DNA of 64,000 bases from G963665495 sp963665495 (GCA_963665495.1 OY762289.1:4216001-4280000); one strand, 5' to 3'; numbered from the stretch's first letter, positions 1 through 9,581 are shown. Program-made: numbers and translations. The notes: generated from the sequence alone by a model not told the origin.

Positions 1-2
1 CT

Positions 3-1550
3 GATCTCAGCGTTCGTCTGTACGATCCGCATTCCAGCACCTGGTATTCCATCATTTTTATGCAGTTCTGCATGTGCTTTGCCGTCATGTTTCCCACCAC
101 GCTGATGAGCGGAGCCCTTTTTCCCCTGGTATCCAGGATCGCCATGAGCCGCCCGAGCCGGACGGTCGGACGTACGGTGGGTGATGTGTACGCCTACAAC
201 ACCATCGGCGGCATCCTGGGCTCGGTGCTGACAGGTTTCATCCTCATTCCGAACATCGGCATAGAGCATTCGCTGCTGGCCGGAGGCGCCATCTGCATGG
301 CAGTGGCCGGTGTGGTGCTGCTGGCGGCAAGTTCGCTGCCCACGAAAAAGCGTATACTGTCCTTTGCGGCCGTACTGCTGTGCGCAGTCCTTTTGCCTTT
401 ATCCTTCCCTTCCTGGGATACCTTTGTGATGAACATGGGGGTCTATCGCAACACGTCCTATTTTATCGACAAGCTGCAAAAGAACGGGCAGGCGGACCTC
501 AAAGGGCTCAACAAAAATATCAAAACGCTGTTTTACAAAGAAGGACACGCCGCGACAGTGGCGGTGAACGAACAAGAGGACGGAGTCCGGCTCCTGCACA
601 TCAACGGCAAGGCCGACGGCAGCTCGGGTCTGGATTCCTTTACCCAGATCCTGTGCGGCATCCTGCCTCTGTTCTACCAGCAGGATCCCCAATCTGCCCT
701 TGTTGTGGGGCTGGCAACAGGCATGACCGCAGGCAGTACGTTATTTTACCCGCTGCAGCATGTGGATTGCATTGAAATATCACCCACAGTGGTGGAAGCT
801 TCGCATTATTTCGATCAGTTCAACAACAAGCCCCTGGACAAGCCCAACCTTGATCTGCACGTTCTGGATGCCCGGACCTGGCTCATGGCCATGCCCGAAA
901 CGTACAACACCATCATCAGCGAGCCTTCCAATCCCTGGCAGACCGGTAACGCCAATCTTTTCACCTCTGATTTTTACCAGCTGGTAAAAAAGCGGCTCAA
1001 GCCCGGGGGCGTTTTCTGCCAGTGGCTGCCCCTATACGACATGAAACCCAGACACTATAAGATTCTTCTCAATACCCTCAAACAATCCTTCAAGTACGTC
1101 AATCTCTGGCTGTTTCTCTCAGATACGGTCCTGATAGCCTCTGACGAGCCCTTGCAGCTCTACCCGCAGCAGGTGGAAAAAATCATGTCCGTTCCCAGAG
1201 CAAGGGAACTTATGGCTCAACTGGACATCCACAGCCTGACGGATCTGCTGAGTTTCTTTTATCTGGACACCCTGGGTGTGGATCGTTTTTTGATCAAGGC
1301 GCCGCTCACCCTGAACACCGACGCCTTCCCGATCATTGAATTTTCCTCACCTAAATTCGTGCACCGGCTGCAAATGCAGGACAAAATCCTCCACCCGCTT
1401 TTCGGTCTTTCTTCCCAATCCAAACTACCCGTTCGACTGCCCGGAAACCGCCGGGAACTGCAAGAACAACTTAATCAACGGCGGATCAATCTCTATGCCA
1501 AGGTAGGCTTTCCACGGCCTTTGCTGCTAAAGTTGTTCGGAATGCATTGA
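3..1550 (+). CDS. Fused membrane / spermidine synthase-like protein (5' end outside window)
   Basis: The reading frame is open from the left edge, so the gene starts upstream and only the C-terminal part is seen. The first roughly 120 visible codons hold several hydrophobic segments with a 'MFPTTLMSGALFPLV' stretch. This is followed by a spermidine-synthase-type methyltransferase fold: the SAM/dcSAM-binding loop 'GLATGMTAG', an acidic strand end 'DCIEIS', then 'DART' and 'SEPSNPW'. This arrangement is known from the MFS-spermidine synthase fusion family found in many deltaproteobacteria. Real polyamine synthesis is not certain, since many fusion members are uncharacterised. The stop lies 5 bp from the stop of the convergent U32 gene, with no terminator between them. 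Confidence 0.75.
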   Translation, partial: DLSVRLYDPHSSTWYSIIFMQFCMCFAVMFPTTLMSGALFPLVSRIAMSRPSRTVGRTVGDVYAYNTIGGILGSVLTGFILIPNIGIEHSLLAGGAICMAVAGVVLLAASSLPTKKRILSFAAVLLCAVLLPLSFPSWDTFVMNMGVYRNTSYFIDKLQKNGQADLKGLNKNIKTLFYKEGHAATVAVNEQEDGVRLLHINGKADGSSGLDSFTQILCGILPLFYQQDPQSALVVGLATGMTAGSTLFYPLQHVDCIEISPTVVEASHYFDQFNNKPLDKPNLDLHVLDARTWLMAMPETYNTIISEPSNPWQTGNANLFTSDFYQLVKKRLKPGGVFCQWLPLYDMKPRHYKILLNTLKQSFKYVNLWLFLSDTVLIASDEPLQLYPQQVEKIMSVPRARELMAQLDIHSLTDLLSFFYLDTLGVDRFLIKAPLTLNTDAFPIIEFSSPKFVHRLQMQDKILHPLFGLSSQSKLPVRLPGNRRELQEQLNQRRINLYAKVGFPRPLLLKLFGMH

Positions 1551-1555
1551 CCCCC

Positions 1556-3541
1556 TTACAGCAACTGATTCGACCAGTTGAAATTGCTGGTTCTGGAAGG
1601 CTTGGGCATGCCTTTCGGCAATGTCTCTTCCAGACTGATGCGAAAAGCGTAACCGGCCTGCTCGAGACTGGCCGCATGCTCGCCCAGGTCCATGGGCCAG
1701 CCTGGAAAAATCCAGATATTGGGGCCGTATTTCCAGGTCCAGAACTCTTCTCGCTGCGGGCTGGCCACAGGTTCGCCCTGCGGTACGGCCGCGCTCCTGA
1801 CACGGGTGATGCCCACGGGCCAGAAACCGCTGCCCACATACCCCAGGGGCAACGGGCTCTGCTCCGGCAGACTCAGCAGAGTCTCCTGCGGCAGTTCCGG
1901 GCTTACGACAGCCATGCTGAAGCCCATGCGGGCCAGGCATTCGAGAGCCAGCGGATTGGAGATATTGCAGAACGGACCGGCCATCAGCTGCAGCTTTTCC
2001 CGCCCCTCGAAAAGTCCGGCCTGCCAGGGCGCGTTGCAGACGAACTTGCGCGCACCCAGGCGCGTCATCCGCGACAAAACGCGCACCATGCCCTCTTCAT
2101 CCCCCGGCCAGATAACCGGCGGCAGCCACCACCAGATCCGCGGGTACAACGTACGGGACAAACCTTTGATCAGCCCCGGCGACAGCCAGAGCCCGGATTC
2201 ACCCCCATGTCCCCGCCCTTTTTCCGGTTTACGCCGTACGGTCATGCGCATAAAGCGTCTCGCCTCGCCCTGGGCAAACTTCCAAGGCTCGGGCAACTTC
2301 GGCCGGAAGGACGAGGATTTGTCCGCGCTTGACGGTACGGACAGCGCGTCCAGTTCCTTTTGCAAGCCGTCCAGCAGCTTCACCAGCTCGGGTTCGCGCC
2401 GGTCCACCAGAAACACGGACGTGCCTGAATTGGGAGCGCGCCCTTTGCCGAACTCCAGATCAAAACGTCCGGCCTTGGGAACATCCTTGCGCACTTTGAT
2501 GACCTTGTGCCAGCGCTGGTCTTCATAGCCGACCCGCAACAGGTCATTGCGCAGCAGAGGAAATCTGGGTTGAAAAAAAGAATTCCCTTCGGGAGTCTTG
2601 GTAATTTTTCCGGCCAGCAGTCCGGAGTTGGTTTCCTTTTCCTTGTTCAGGGGATTGCCCGGACGCTGCGGCAAAAAGCTGTAATGAGTGCCCGGACGCC
2701 CCAGCGACTTCTCCAGGATGGCCTGGGCCTCTTTCTGAACGCGCTGGTCCGTAGGCGCCTCGCGCAGCATCTTGTAGGCCCTAACCGCATAAAAGACGTA
2801 ATGCGGCCCCTTTTTGCGGCCTTCGATCTTCCAGGACACAACGCCGGGCACGTCGATCAGCGCCTTGACCAGTACGTCCAGACTCAGATCCAGGCAGGAA
2901 AAAAAGCGCTCCTTGCGGTTCTTGTGGGCGTACATACGACGGCAGGGCTGAACGCAGCGTCCGCGCAGGCCGCTGAGACCGCCCATGTAGCTGCTCCAGT
3001 AACAACGACCCGATACGCAGAAGCAGAGCGCGCCGTGGACGAAGACTTCCAACCCGAGTTCGGGCGGACGTTCGGCGTCCAGCAGCTTGATCTCGTCTAT
3101 GCTCAACTCGCGCGGCAGCACCACACGGGAAGCCCCCAGCGCGGACGCCGTACGCAATGCCGCCGGATGCGTCAGATTGGCCAGGGTGGAAAGATGCAGC
3201 TCGCCCGTATACCCGGCCTGGCGGGCCAGGTCGAGCATGGCCAGATCCTGCACGATCAGGCCCGCGGGTCCCACATCGCGTTGCAGCCTGTGTACCAGCC
3301 TGCCGGCCGCCTCAAGCTCGTTGGCCTTGAGCATGTTGTTGACAGCCGCGTATACGCGGCAATTTTTGGCTCTGGCCAGGTCGGTCAGGCGGGCCAGATC
3401 TTTAATGGAAAAATTTGCGGCCTGCATCCGGGCGGAAAAATTCTTCAGCCCGACATAAATGGCGTCCGCTCCTGCGGCCAAAGCGGCCAGAAAGGCCTGC
3501 GTGTCCCCTGCGGGAGCGAGAATCTCGGGTTTGTGCGTCAT
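1556..3541 (-). CDS. Peptidase U32 family protein, RlhA-like (probable RNA hydroxylation factor)
   Basis: 661-residue protein with the U32 N-terminal barrel ('PEILAPAGD', 'GADAIYVGL', 'HLSTLANLTHP', 'VVLPRELS') and a cysteine cluster in 'CFCVSGRCYWS' followed by 'GRCVQPCRR'. In characterised U32 proteins (TrhP, RlhA, UbiU/V) these cysteines hold an Fe-S cluster, and the proteins hydroxylate tRNA, 23S rRNA or ubiquinone precursors. The length matches the long RlhA-type members rather than short UbiU/V. I chose the start at 3541 because a strong AAAGGAGA site sits 10 bases upstream. The upstream in-frame ATG at 3562 would place that site inside the coding region. The exact substrate cannot be read from sequence. 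Confidence 0.85.
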   Translation of the reverse strand: MTHKPEILAPAGDTQAFLAALAAGADAIYVGLKNFSARMQAANFSIKDLARLTDLARAKNCRVYAAVNNMLKANELEAAGRLVHRLQRDVGPAGLIVQDLAMLDLARQAGYTGELHLSTLANLTHPAALRTASALGASRVVLPRELSIDEIKLLDAERPPELGLEVFVHGALCFCVSGRCYWSSYMGGLSGLRGRCVQPCRRMYAHKNRKERFFSCLDLSLDVLVKALIDVPGVVSWKIEGRKKGPHYVFYAVRAYKMLREAPTDQRVQKEAQAILEKSLGRPGTHYSFLPQRPGNPLNKEKETNSGLLAGKITKTPEGNSFFQPRFPLLRNDLLRVGYEDQRWHKVIKVRKDVPKAGRFDLEFGKGRAPNSGTSVFLVDRREPELVKLLDGLQKELDALSVPSSADKSSSFRPKLPEPWKFAQGEARRFMRMTVRRKPEKGRGHGGESGLWLSPGLIKGLSRTLYPRIWWWLPPVIWPGDEEGMVRVLSRMTRLGARKFVCNAPWQAGLFEGREKLQLMAGPFCNISNPLALECLARMGFSMAVVSPELPQETLLSLPEQSPLPLGYVGSGFWPVGITRVRSAAVPQGEPVASPQREEFWTWKYGPNIWIFPGWPMDLGEHAASLEQAGYAFRISLEETLPKGMPKPSRTSNFNWSNQLL

Positions 3542-3662
3542 CTGCGTACGTCTCCTTTCCAAACTGTTTACCCGGCCGCGTTGGGGAACTCAAGCGAAAG
3601 CAGCTCCCCTTTTCCTATGGCGCCCTGATAGTTTTTGACGTACCCATCGGCGTGGAGGCCTG

Positions 3663-4544
3663 ATGTCGCAACTCACCATCATCTACCTGCAGCTGGTAAC
3701 GAGCATGGCTCTTTGGGGCGGCACCTGGATCGCCGGCCGTGTGCTGGCCCAGTCGCTGCATCCCATGAGTTCGGCCCTGCTGCGCTTTGTTCTGGCTTCG
3801 GCGTATCTGCTGCTGGTCTGCCGTAAACACGACGGCCGCTTCCCGCGCCTGGAAAAAGAGCAAATCCTTCCGGTCTGTTTTCTCGGGCTCACCGGTGTAT
3901 TTTTTTACAGCATTTTCTTTTTCAACGGCCTGAAAACCGTTCCCGCCGGGCGCGCGGCCCTGATCGTCGCCTGCATTCCGGTCTGCATCGCAGCCGCTTC
4001 AGCCCTGTTGTACAAGGAACGCTTCGGTCCGCTGCGTGTTTGCGGAACCCTGCTTTCGCTTTTCGGCGTTTCGCTTGTCATTGCCGACGGCAATCCGCTC
4101 TCGCTGCTGCAGGGCGGCGTTAACAGCGGAGACCTGCTGATTCTGGGCTGCGTCGCGAGCTGGACGGCGTATTCGCTGGGAGGCAAATCCGTGATGCGGC
4201 AGATGCCGCCGCTGCATGCCGTGACCTGGTCCTGTGTCACGGGGGCGCTTTTTCTTCTGCCCGGGGCGCTGTTGACCGGCCTGGCCGGTGACATTGCCAA
4301 AGCCGGTGTCCTGGACTGGTTCTGCCTCATTTTTCTGGGAATCCTGGCCACAGGCATGGCCTACTATTGGTACTACAAGGCCATTCCCGTCATAGGAACT
4401 TCTCGGGCGGGTATTTTCATCAACCTAGTGCCTTTTTTTGCCCTGGTCCTGGGCGCTCTGCTGCTTGGGGAACCTGTCCACCTTTCGCTGGTGGGCGGCG
4501 GCCTGCTGATCATCGCAGGTGTCTGGCTGACCAACAGAAATTAA
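3663..4544 (+). CDS. EamA/DMT-superfamily transporter
   Basis: 293 residues, almost entirely hydrophobic, with about ten predicted membrane helices in two EamA halves. Typical features are 'MALWGGTWIAGRVLA' near the N-terminus, 'GLKTVPAGRAALIVACIPV' in the first half, and 'LGEPVHLSLVGGGLLIIAGV' in the last helices. The family exports metabolites and amino acids from the cytoplasm; the substrate is unknown. It is divergent from the U32 gene with a 121-bp gap and has a GTGGAGG ribosome site before ATG. A short AAAACAG/CTGTTTT hairpin begins at its stop codon. Confidence 0.85.
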   Translation: MSQLTIIYLQLVTSMALWGGTWIAGRVLAQSLHPMSSALLRFVLASAYLLLVCRKHDGRFPRLEKEQILPVCFLGLTGVFFYSIFFFNGLKTVPAGRAALIVACIPVCIAAASALLYKERFGPLRVCGTLLSLFGVSLVIADGNPLSLLQGGVNSGDLLILGCVASWTAYSLGGKSVMRQMPPLHAVTWSCVTGALFLLPGALLTGLAGDIAKAGVLDWFCLIFLGILATGMAYYWYYKAIPVIGTSRAGIFINLVPFFALVLGALLLGEPVHLSLVGGGLLIIAGVWLTNRN

Positions 4545-4560
4545 AAACAGCTACTGTTTT
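4544..4560 (+). terminator. Weak hairpin at EamA stop codon
   Basis: AAAACAG and CTGTTTT form a 7-bp stem with a three-base loop; the T-run is part of the right arm. It could end EamA transcription, but the stem is AT-rich and weak. Confidence 0.35.
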
Positions 4561-5200
4561 CATGCCGCATGGATAAAAAACGCCAAATTTAGCAGAATAC
4601 CCCTTTGCCGCATGATTATCATCACAATCGCAAGGTTGATTGTCTATTCTGTACTTTTTATCCGACTTGACTCATAAAATAAAATACTATAATTTATAAT
4701 TAGCTTCTGCTCATTTTTATCTCTTCATGAAATCAATTTCAATTTATTTTTATTTTATAATCACCAAAAAACACTTTTACTTGAATGTATCATTTTATGA
4801 ACACCTTATAGTAATGTAAAGTTGCTAATTATTTATATTAATTTTTTCATAATATATACTTTTAATATTTTTCCAGACCTGGAAGAACAGTGAGAATAAT
4901 TTTTGATAAAAATCTGCAACATATCTAAATTTTAATCAAAATAAAAATACTATTGCCAGAATACTTTTAGTAGAAAAATGTATTCTGCTTAAAATTATAT
5001 TTTTCTGAAAACAAACAAAATTTTCCAAATACTACTTTTTTAATCAATACTGCTACTTCCTGGGGCATTTTTTAAAATCACCCAAAATGATATCATTGCG
5101 GGCAATGGCGTCAAATCATCTGGCAGAAACAGCTTCCGACGCACACCGGTATCTTTCTGAGTCCCTGTATAAGCAGCTAAACTACACATAAACACGGAAT
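4561..5200. other. AT-rich intergenic island, no gene found
   Basis: About 640 bp of strongly AT-rich DNA contrasting with the GC-rich flanks. No ORF of useful length is present on either strand and I see no RNA gene. It ends where the sulfotransferase gene begins, so it probably carries that gene's promoter region. The composition suggests foreign origin or an H-NS-like silenced region (inference). Confidence 0.5.
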
Positions 5201-6238
5201 ATGCTTGTGCAGGCAAAAAACAGATCCCACCCCTTTTACCCCCGCATAATCATCTCTTCCGGACGCAGCGGGTCCACCTGGGTTCAGGATGCTTTGGCAA
5301 AATCAAACAATCTGCCCACCATTTATGAGCCATTCAACTACAAAACAATTCGAAAAGCCAAAAAGTTCGCGTTTACATATCTTGAAGCCGGCGAACCGCA
5401 GGACGACCTCAAGTCGTACCTGGATGATGTGATATTCAGAAGAAAACACAGGCTCTGGTGCCAGTTTCGCATCAATAAAAACAACGTGTGGCATGGCATG
5501 GGCGCCATAAAAAAGCCTGGCGGATGCAAGAATCAATACGCAAAGTATCTCGACATGGCCACAAAACTCCTGCGCCATAGTCCTCCCCACTCGGGACCAA
5601 TCCTGACAAAATGCATCAGGGCCAATCTGATGGCGGGCTGGTTACAGGAAACCTATGGCGCGCATGTTGTGATTCTTTTACGCCACCCGGCTTCCGTGGT
5701 TGAATCCCAAATGCGGCTCGCATGGAATAACAGCTATGCCCTCTCCCGCTTCTTCGCGTCCGAATCAATCGTTCGCAACATCCTCACCCCAGCCGGCATC
5801 CTGCAGGGAACCATCAGAAACAGGGAGGTCAACCTGGCTCTGCAGTGGTGCATAGAAACCAAAATAGCCCTGCTGCATGCGGCACAATACGACATTCCCG
5901 TCGTGTATTACGAACGCCTGATGCATGAGCCTGAACAGGAATGGCGGCGTGCAGCCGACGCACTTCACCTGTCCGACGTGCCTTCCCTGGAAACCACTTC
6001 CCGGCCTTCCCATACGGCGTCATTCAAAAGAAGAAGCGATTACTCTCCCTCCAATGCTCTGGAAAAATGGAGAAAACGGCTGACTCCGCGAATGAAGAGA
6101 GCCATGCAGGATTTTCTGGACCGTTTTGAAATCGATTGTTACTCCATGGCCTCGCCGCTGCCGGTACTCTCCGACGACATTCCTGCCGGCCGGCACAGGC
6201 CATCATTCGGCGTATCGCATTCGCTCCGAAAATCATAA
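5201..6238 (+). CDS. Sulfotransferase family protein
   Basis: 345 residues. The N-terminal 'ISSGRSGSTWVQDAL' is the 5'-phosphosulfate-binding loop of PAPS-dependent sulfotransferases. 'ILLRHPASVVESQMRLAW' fits the 3'-phosphate-binding Arg...Ser element of the same family. The enzyme would transfer sulfate from PAPS to an alcohol or amine on a carbohydrate, lipid or other acceptor, which is not identifiable here. No signal peptide, so cytoplasmic. Start at ATG 5201 with only a weak purine stretch (CACGGA) upstream. The gene sits beside an AT-rich island and has lower GC than its neighbours, which suggests acquisition by transfer. Confidence 0.75.
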   Translation: MLVQAKNRSHPFYPRIIISSGRSGSTWVQDALAKSNNLPTIYEPFNYKTIRKAKKFAFTYLEAGEPQDDLKSYLDDVIFRRKHRLWCQFRINKNNVWHGMGAIKKPGGCKNQYAKYLDMATKLLRHSPPHSGPILTKCIRANLMAGWLQETYGAHVVILLRHPASVVESQMRLAWNNSYALSRFFASESIVRNILTPAGILQGTIRNREVNLALQWCIETKIALLHAAQYDIPVVYYERLMHEPEQEWRRAADALHLSDVPSLETTSRPSHTASFKRRSDYSPSNALEKWRKRLTPRMKRAMQDFLDRFEIDCYSMASPLPVLSDDIPAGRHRPSFGVSHSLRKS

Positions 6239-6328
6239 CACCCCCAGAATCCATCCCAAACACCCGCCTGAAAAGCCCGTATTTCGCCCTCTGGACAATC
6301 CCTTCCGCTCCCTGCTAAAAGATGGCGC

Positions 6329-7633
6329 ATGATACTTCGTACGTCCTGCTGTATCACTTTTGTTCTGACGCTGTTCCTGCTCTTCGCGCCCCAAGCGCAG
6401 ACGCAGTCTTCGGCGGGCAGTTATGATTTTTTCAATCCAAACTCTTCTATTCTCGACGATCTCAGACAATATTCCGGACTGTTGCAGCGCAACATGAGCA
6501 CCAGCCAGCAGGTGGCCGCCAAAGCCGCCGAGCTTACCGGCGTGGCAATTTCGCCTCTGCTGGGGCTCTGCATGGTGGGCTGGCTGGATGTCATCCGGCT
6601 GCCCAAACGGGAACTGGAGCATTTACCCTGGTTCAAATCACCGCCTTTCCTGCTTTTCGTCACCCTTCTGCTCTGCGCCATCACCTTCAAGGACACCTTT
6701 GGCGAAATTCTCGGGCCGTTCAAAATTCCCCTGGACCAGCTGGACGCCATCCAGCACCAGGCCGCTTCGATTCTGGCTTTCGTGGTGGTATTACCTGGAT
6801 TTGTGGACGCGCTGGCCGGTTCGCTGCAAGGCTCCCTGGACAGCGTGGCGCGTGAGCTGGGGCCCTGCGGGCTGGCGTACGCGGCCGAAGCCGGTGTTCA
6901 GGCGGGATCGCAAGCCGCCGGATACCTGGCCCAGTTCGCGGCGGCAGTGATCGGCACCGCGGTGTTCGTCACTGTCTGGCTGGCCTCCAGCACGGTGAAT
7001 ATGCTGCTCTGCGTGGCGCCCTTTCCTTTTCTGGGCATTTTTCTCAAAACCCTGCGTACGGCTCTGTTTTCCGCTCTGATTTTTTTGACTCTCGTCCACC
7101 CCTACGTGGGCCTGGCCGCATCCGTGGTGATCCTCTACATTTCTTACCGCCTGGCCGGCTGGTCTTTCCGCCTGATGCTCTTCGGACTGGTGCTCTGTCT
7201 GGACAGCCTGCTGCTGCGCTGGAAATGGACCACGCCGAAGCGCAAAGGAATACGGGCATTCGGCGCGGGCCTGCCCGGCGTACGCGTCCGGACCATGGGA
7301 AAGCTGCGGGTCAAAGGCGGGGCCGTCATTTTTCGCTACCGCCCCTGGCTGGTGCTTCCGGCTCGGGAAATCTCCCTGCCCGTACAGTCCCGCTGCCGCC
7401 CCGCACGCGGCGCGCTCATGCCGAGCATCCTGGAGATAGACGAACATACGCGGCGCGCCCTGGTGCTGCTGCCCCCCAGATACCGCGGCAGCGAAGCAAA
7501 AGTGGCCAACGTGCTGGGCATCCCCGCCATTGTTCAGGACGCAGGCCTGATACGCGGCCTGCGCGCCGTCATGAACTGGATGGGCGGCACCCCCGCTCCA
7601 CGCAGCGCCCCTCTCCCCGAATCCGGCAATTAA
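6329..7633 (+). CDS. Polytopic membrane protein of unknown function
   Basis: 434 residues that I do not recognise. It begins with a signal-like hydrophobic stretch (about residues 8-25, ending '...APQAQTQ'). About seven more hydrophobic segments follow between residues 75 and 325, including a Gly/Ala-rich stretch near 190-220. The last ~105 residues are hydrophilic and Arg/Pro-rich and would form a soluble tail. Coding is supported by length, GC-rich third positions and lack of a competing frame. It lies 90 bp after the sulfotransferase and is followed by a dispersed hairpin repeat, so it is probably a single gene or co-transcribed with the sulfotransferase. Confidence 0.6.
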   Translation: MILRTSCCITFVLTLFLLFAPQAQTQSSAGSYDFFNPNSSILDDLRQYSGLLQRNMSTSQQVAAKAAELTGVAISPLLGLCMVGWLDVIRLPKRELEHLPWFKSPPFLLFVTLLLCAITFKDTFGEILGPFKIPLDQLDAIQHQAASILAFVVVLPGFVDALAGSLQGSLDSVARELGPCGLAYAAEAGVQAGSQAAGYLAQFAAAVIGTAVFVTVWLASSTVNMLLCVAPFPFLGIFLKTLRTALFSALIFLTLVHPYVGLAASVVILYISYRLAGWSFRLMLFGLVLCLDSLLLRWKWTTPKRKGIRAFGAGLPGVRVRTMGKLRVKGGAVIFRYRPWLVLPAREISLPVQSRCRPARGALMPSILEIDEHTRRALVLLPPRYRGSEAKVANVLGIPAIVQDAGLIRGLRAVMNWMGGTPAPRSAPLPESGN

Positions 7634-7658
7634 CGCCTTTTAGCGTTAGAATAGAATT

Positions 7659-7722
7659 GCCTCCGGCGGCTTAAGAACCTTTAAAAAAGGTTCTTAAGAA
7701 TCTCCCAAACTTTTTAACTGGG
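7659..7722. repeat. Dispersed hairpin repeat, copy A
   Basis: Consists of GCCTCCGGCGG, then a 13-bp perfect hairpin (CTTAAGAACCTTT / AAAGGTTCTTAAG, 7670-7698), then TCTCCCAAACTTTTT. Related copies lie at 15532, 31361 (inverted), 35981 and 38900. Here it sits between convergent genes and may act as a bidirectional terminator. Confidence 0.75.
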
Positions 7723-7735
7723 AGTGATATATCCC

Positions 7736-8794
7736 TTAATCTTTTTTAATCCCATCAGAAGACCCGACACCCAGTACGTGCAGCCCCCATTCGCGGGACA
7801 GCTCCGTAATGGCCTTGGAAGCGCGAACGGAATTGCCGAAAGAGTCGAGAGGCGGCGAGAACGCCGCCAGGGCGAACTTGCCGGGAACCACGGCAACGAT
7901 GCCTCCGCCCACTCCGCTTTTGGCCGGCAGGCCGGTGTGGAAAAACCAGGGGCCGCTCGAATCATAGAGTCCGGTGATGACCATCACCGAAAGAATATCC
8001 CGGACGAATTCCTGACGCACCGCCCGCTTGCCCGTGAGCGGATTGACCCCGCCGTTGGCCAGGCACGCGCCCATCACGGCCAGGTCGCGGCAGCTTATAC
8101 CCACGGAACAGGCCTGCGTGTAACGTTTGGTGGCGTCTATGGGATCCCCCTGCAAAAATCCGAAGCTTTCGAACAGCCAGGCCAGAGCCCGGTTATGCTG
8201 GTTGGTCTCCTGTTCCGAACGATTCACATCCTCCAGTACGGTAAGATCGTGTCCGGCAAACAACGAGAATTTTTCCAGCTCCCGCCGCCATTTGTCCGCG
8301 GAATCCTTGCCCTTGATAAAACTGGTGGTGGTTATGGCGCCCACATTCACAAAGGGATTCTGCAGTTTCACCGCGCGTACGTCCGAGGCGATTATGGAAT
8401 TGAATGGCAGCCCCGTATGATAGACCCCCACATTGTTCAGAATGCTCTCGCGTCCGGCGTCTTCCAAGGCCAGAGCCAGGCTGAAAACCTTGGATACGGA
8501 CTCGATGGCGAAAGCCACCTCCGTATCGCCGCTGGTAAATACGCGCCCGTCCGCCGTACAGACCGCCAGGCCGAACAGCTTCGGATCCACCTTGGCCAGC
8601 GCCGGAATGTAATCCGCCACCTTGCCGGAATCGTCGCCTTTGAACTGTTCGTGGGCCCGCTCCAATCCGGCTTTAAAGGCCGCATCGTCGGGGATACCGT
8701 CCGGAATAGTGCCCTTGGCACCCGCAACGCCTCCGCTAATAAAAACAACTAGTACGCAGCACAGCAGAATCCAAAAACCAGGACGCAGACGCAT
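7736..8794 (-). CDS. glsA: Glutaminase A with N-terminal signal peptide
   Basis: 352 residues. Serine-dependent beta-lactamase-fold glutaminase converting glutamine to glutamate and ammonia. The catalytic SxxK is in 'AIESVSKVFSLALALED'; other family motifs are 'GLPFNS', 'NPFVNVGAI', 'GDPIDATKRYTQACSV' and 'AKSGVGGGIVAV'. Unlike the usual cytosolic ~310-residue enzymes it has an extra N-terminus, 'RLRPGFWILLCCVLVVF' followed by an Ala/Gly-rich cleavage region, which predicts export to the periplasm. It lies 25 bp downstream of a LysE-family exporter on the same strand, so the two probably form an operon controlled by the divergent AraC regulator. Confidence 0.9.
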   Translation of the reverse strand: MRLRPGFWILLCCVLVVFISGGVAGAKGTIPDGIPDDAAFKAGLERAHEQFKGDDSGKVADYIPALAKVDPKLFGLAVCTADGRVFTSGDTEVAFAIESVSKVFSLALALEDAGRESILNNVGVYHTGLPFNSIIASDVRAVKLQNPFVNVGAITTTSFIKGKDSADKWRRELEKFSLFAGHDLTVLEDVNRSEQETNQHNRALAWLFESFGFLQGDPIDATKRYTQACSVGISCRDLAVMGACLANGGVNPLTGKRAVRQEFVRDILSVMVITGLYDSSGPWFFHTGLPAKSGVGGGIVAVVPGKFALAAFSPPLDSFGNSVRASKAITELSREWGLHVLGVGSSDGIKKD

Positions 8795-8819
8795 GGCTCC
8801 CTCCCTTGTGTCAGGTTGT

Positions 8820-9443
8820 CTAAGACGTCCGGCGCGCCGCAGCCGTGAGCAGTCCGGCCCCGATCAGCAGCCCGCCACTCACTCTGCGCATCCCCCGGCG
8901 AAAGCCCGGACGCAATAAAGTGGACCGCACCCCGGACGCCAGGCAGGCGTAACAGCAGACATTCACGCCCGCCAGGATCAGAAACGTCGCCCCCATAAGC
9001 AAAATCTGCGGACGGACGTCCTGGGCCGGATTAATGAACTGTGGCATAAATGCGCAAAAAAAGGCAATGCTTTTGGGATTCAGAGCAGTGACAAAAAAAG
9101 CGTGGCCGAAAATGTGCCAGCCGGAACGGTCCCCATGCCCCGTTTCCTCCAGGACGTCATTACCGGAGCGCCACATTTTGACGCCCAGATAAATCAGGTA
9201 CAGCGCGCCGCAGATCTTGAACAGGGTGAAGGCCACCGCCGACACGCTCAAAAACGCCCCCAGACCGAGAAAGGAAAAAGTCATGGCCGTAAAATCCCCC
9301 AGCACCACGCCGGGAACAGCCCGCAAAGCCCTGTCGCGTCCGGAATCCAGCGCGTAGCCGGTTACCAGCATGGTCGTGGGGCCGGGCATGATCAGAATCA
9401 CCACCACCGCCACCAGATAGGCAAGATACATTTCGAGACTCAT
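8820..9443 (-). CDS. LysE/RhtB-family amino acid exporter
   Basis: 207 residues with six predicted membrane helices. The N-terminal 'VILIMPGPTTMLVTGYALDSGR' carries the family PGP motif, and 'ALNPKSIAFFCAFMPQFI' is the conserved third-helix region. The family exports amino acids such as lysine, threonine or homoserine lactone; the substrate here is unknown. It is divergent from an AraC-family regulator and just upstream of glsA on the same strand, pointing to coordinated glutamine/glutamate or other amino acid handling. Confidence 0.88.
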   Translation of the reverse strand: MSLEMYLAYLVAVVVILIMPGPTTMLVTGYALDSGRDRALRAVPGVVLGDFTAMTFSFLGLGAFLSVSAVAFTLFKICGALYLIYLGVKMWRSGNDVLEETGHGDRSGWHIFGHAFFVTALNPKSIAFFCAFMPQFINPAQDVRPQILLMGATFLILAGVNVCCYACLASGVRSTLLRPGFRRGMRRVSGGLLIGAGLLTAAARRTS

Positions 9444-9581
9444 AATATTTTCTCCATACCGGATTCCCTATGACCTCTGTCCGGACGACGCAAGCCCTTT
9501 TTCCCGCTTTTCGCCCCAAGCTCCCTGACGTATACTCCCTCCGTACGGCAGAAATCATACGCGAACACGGAAAACGACACC

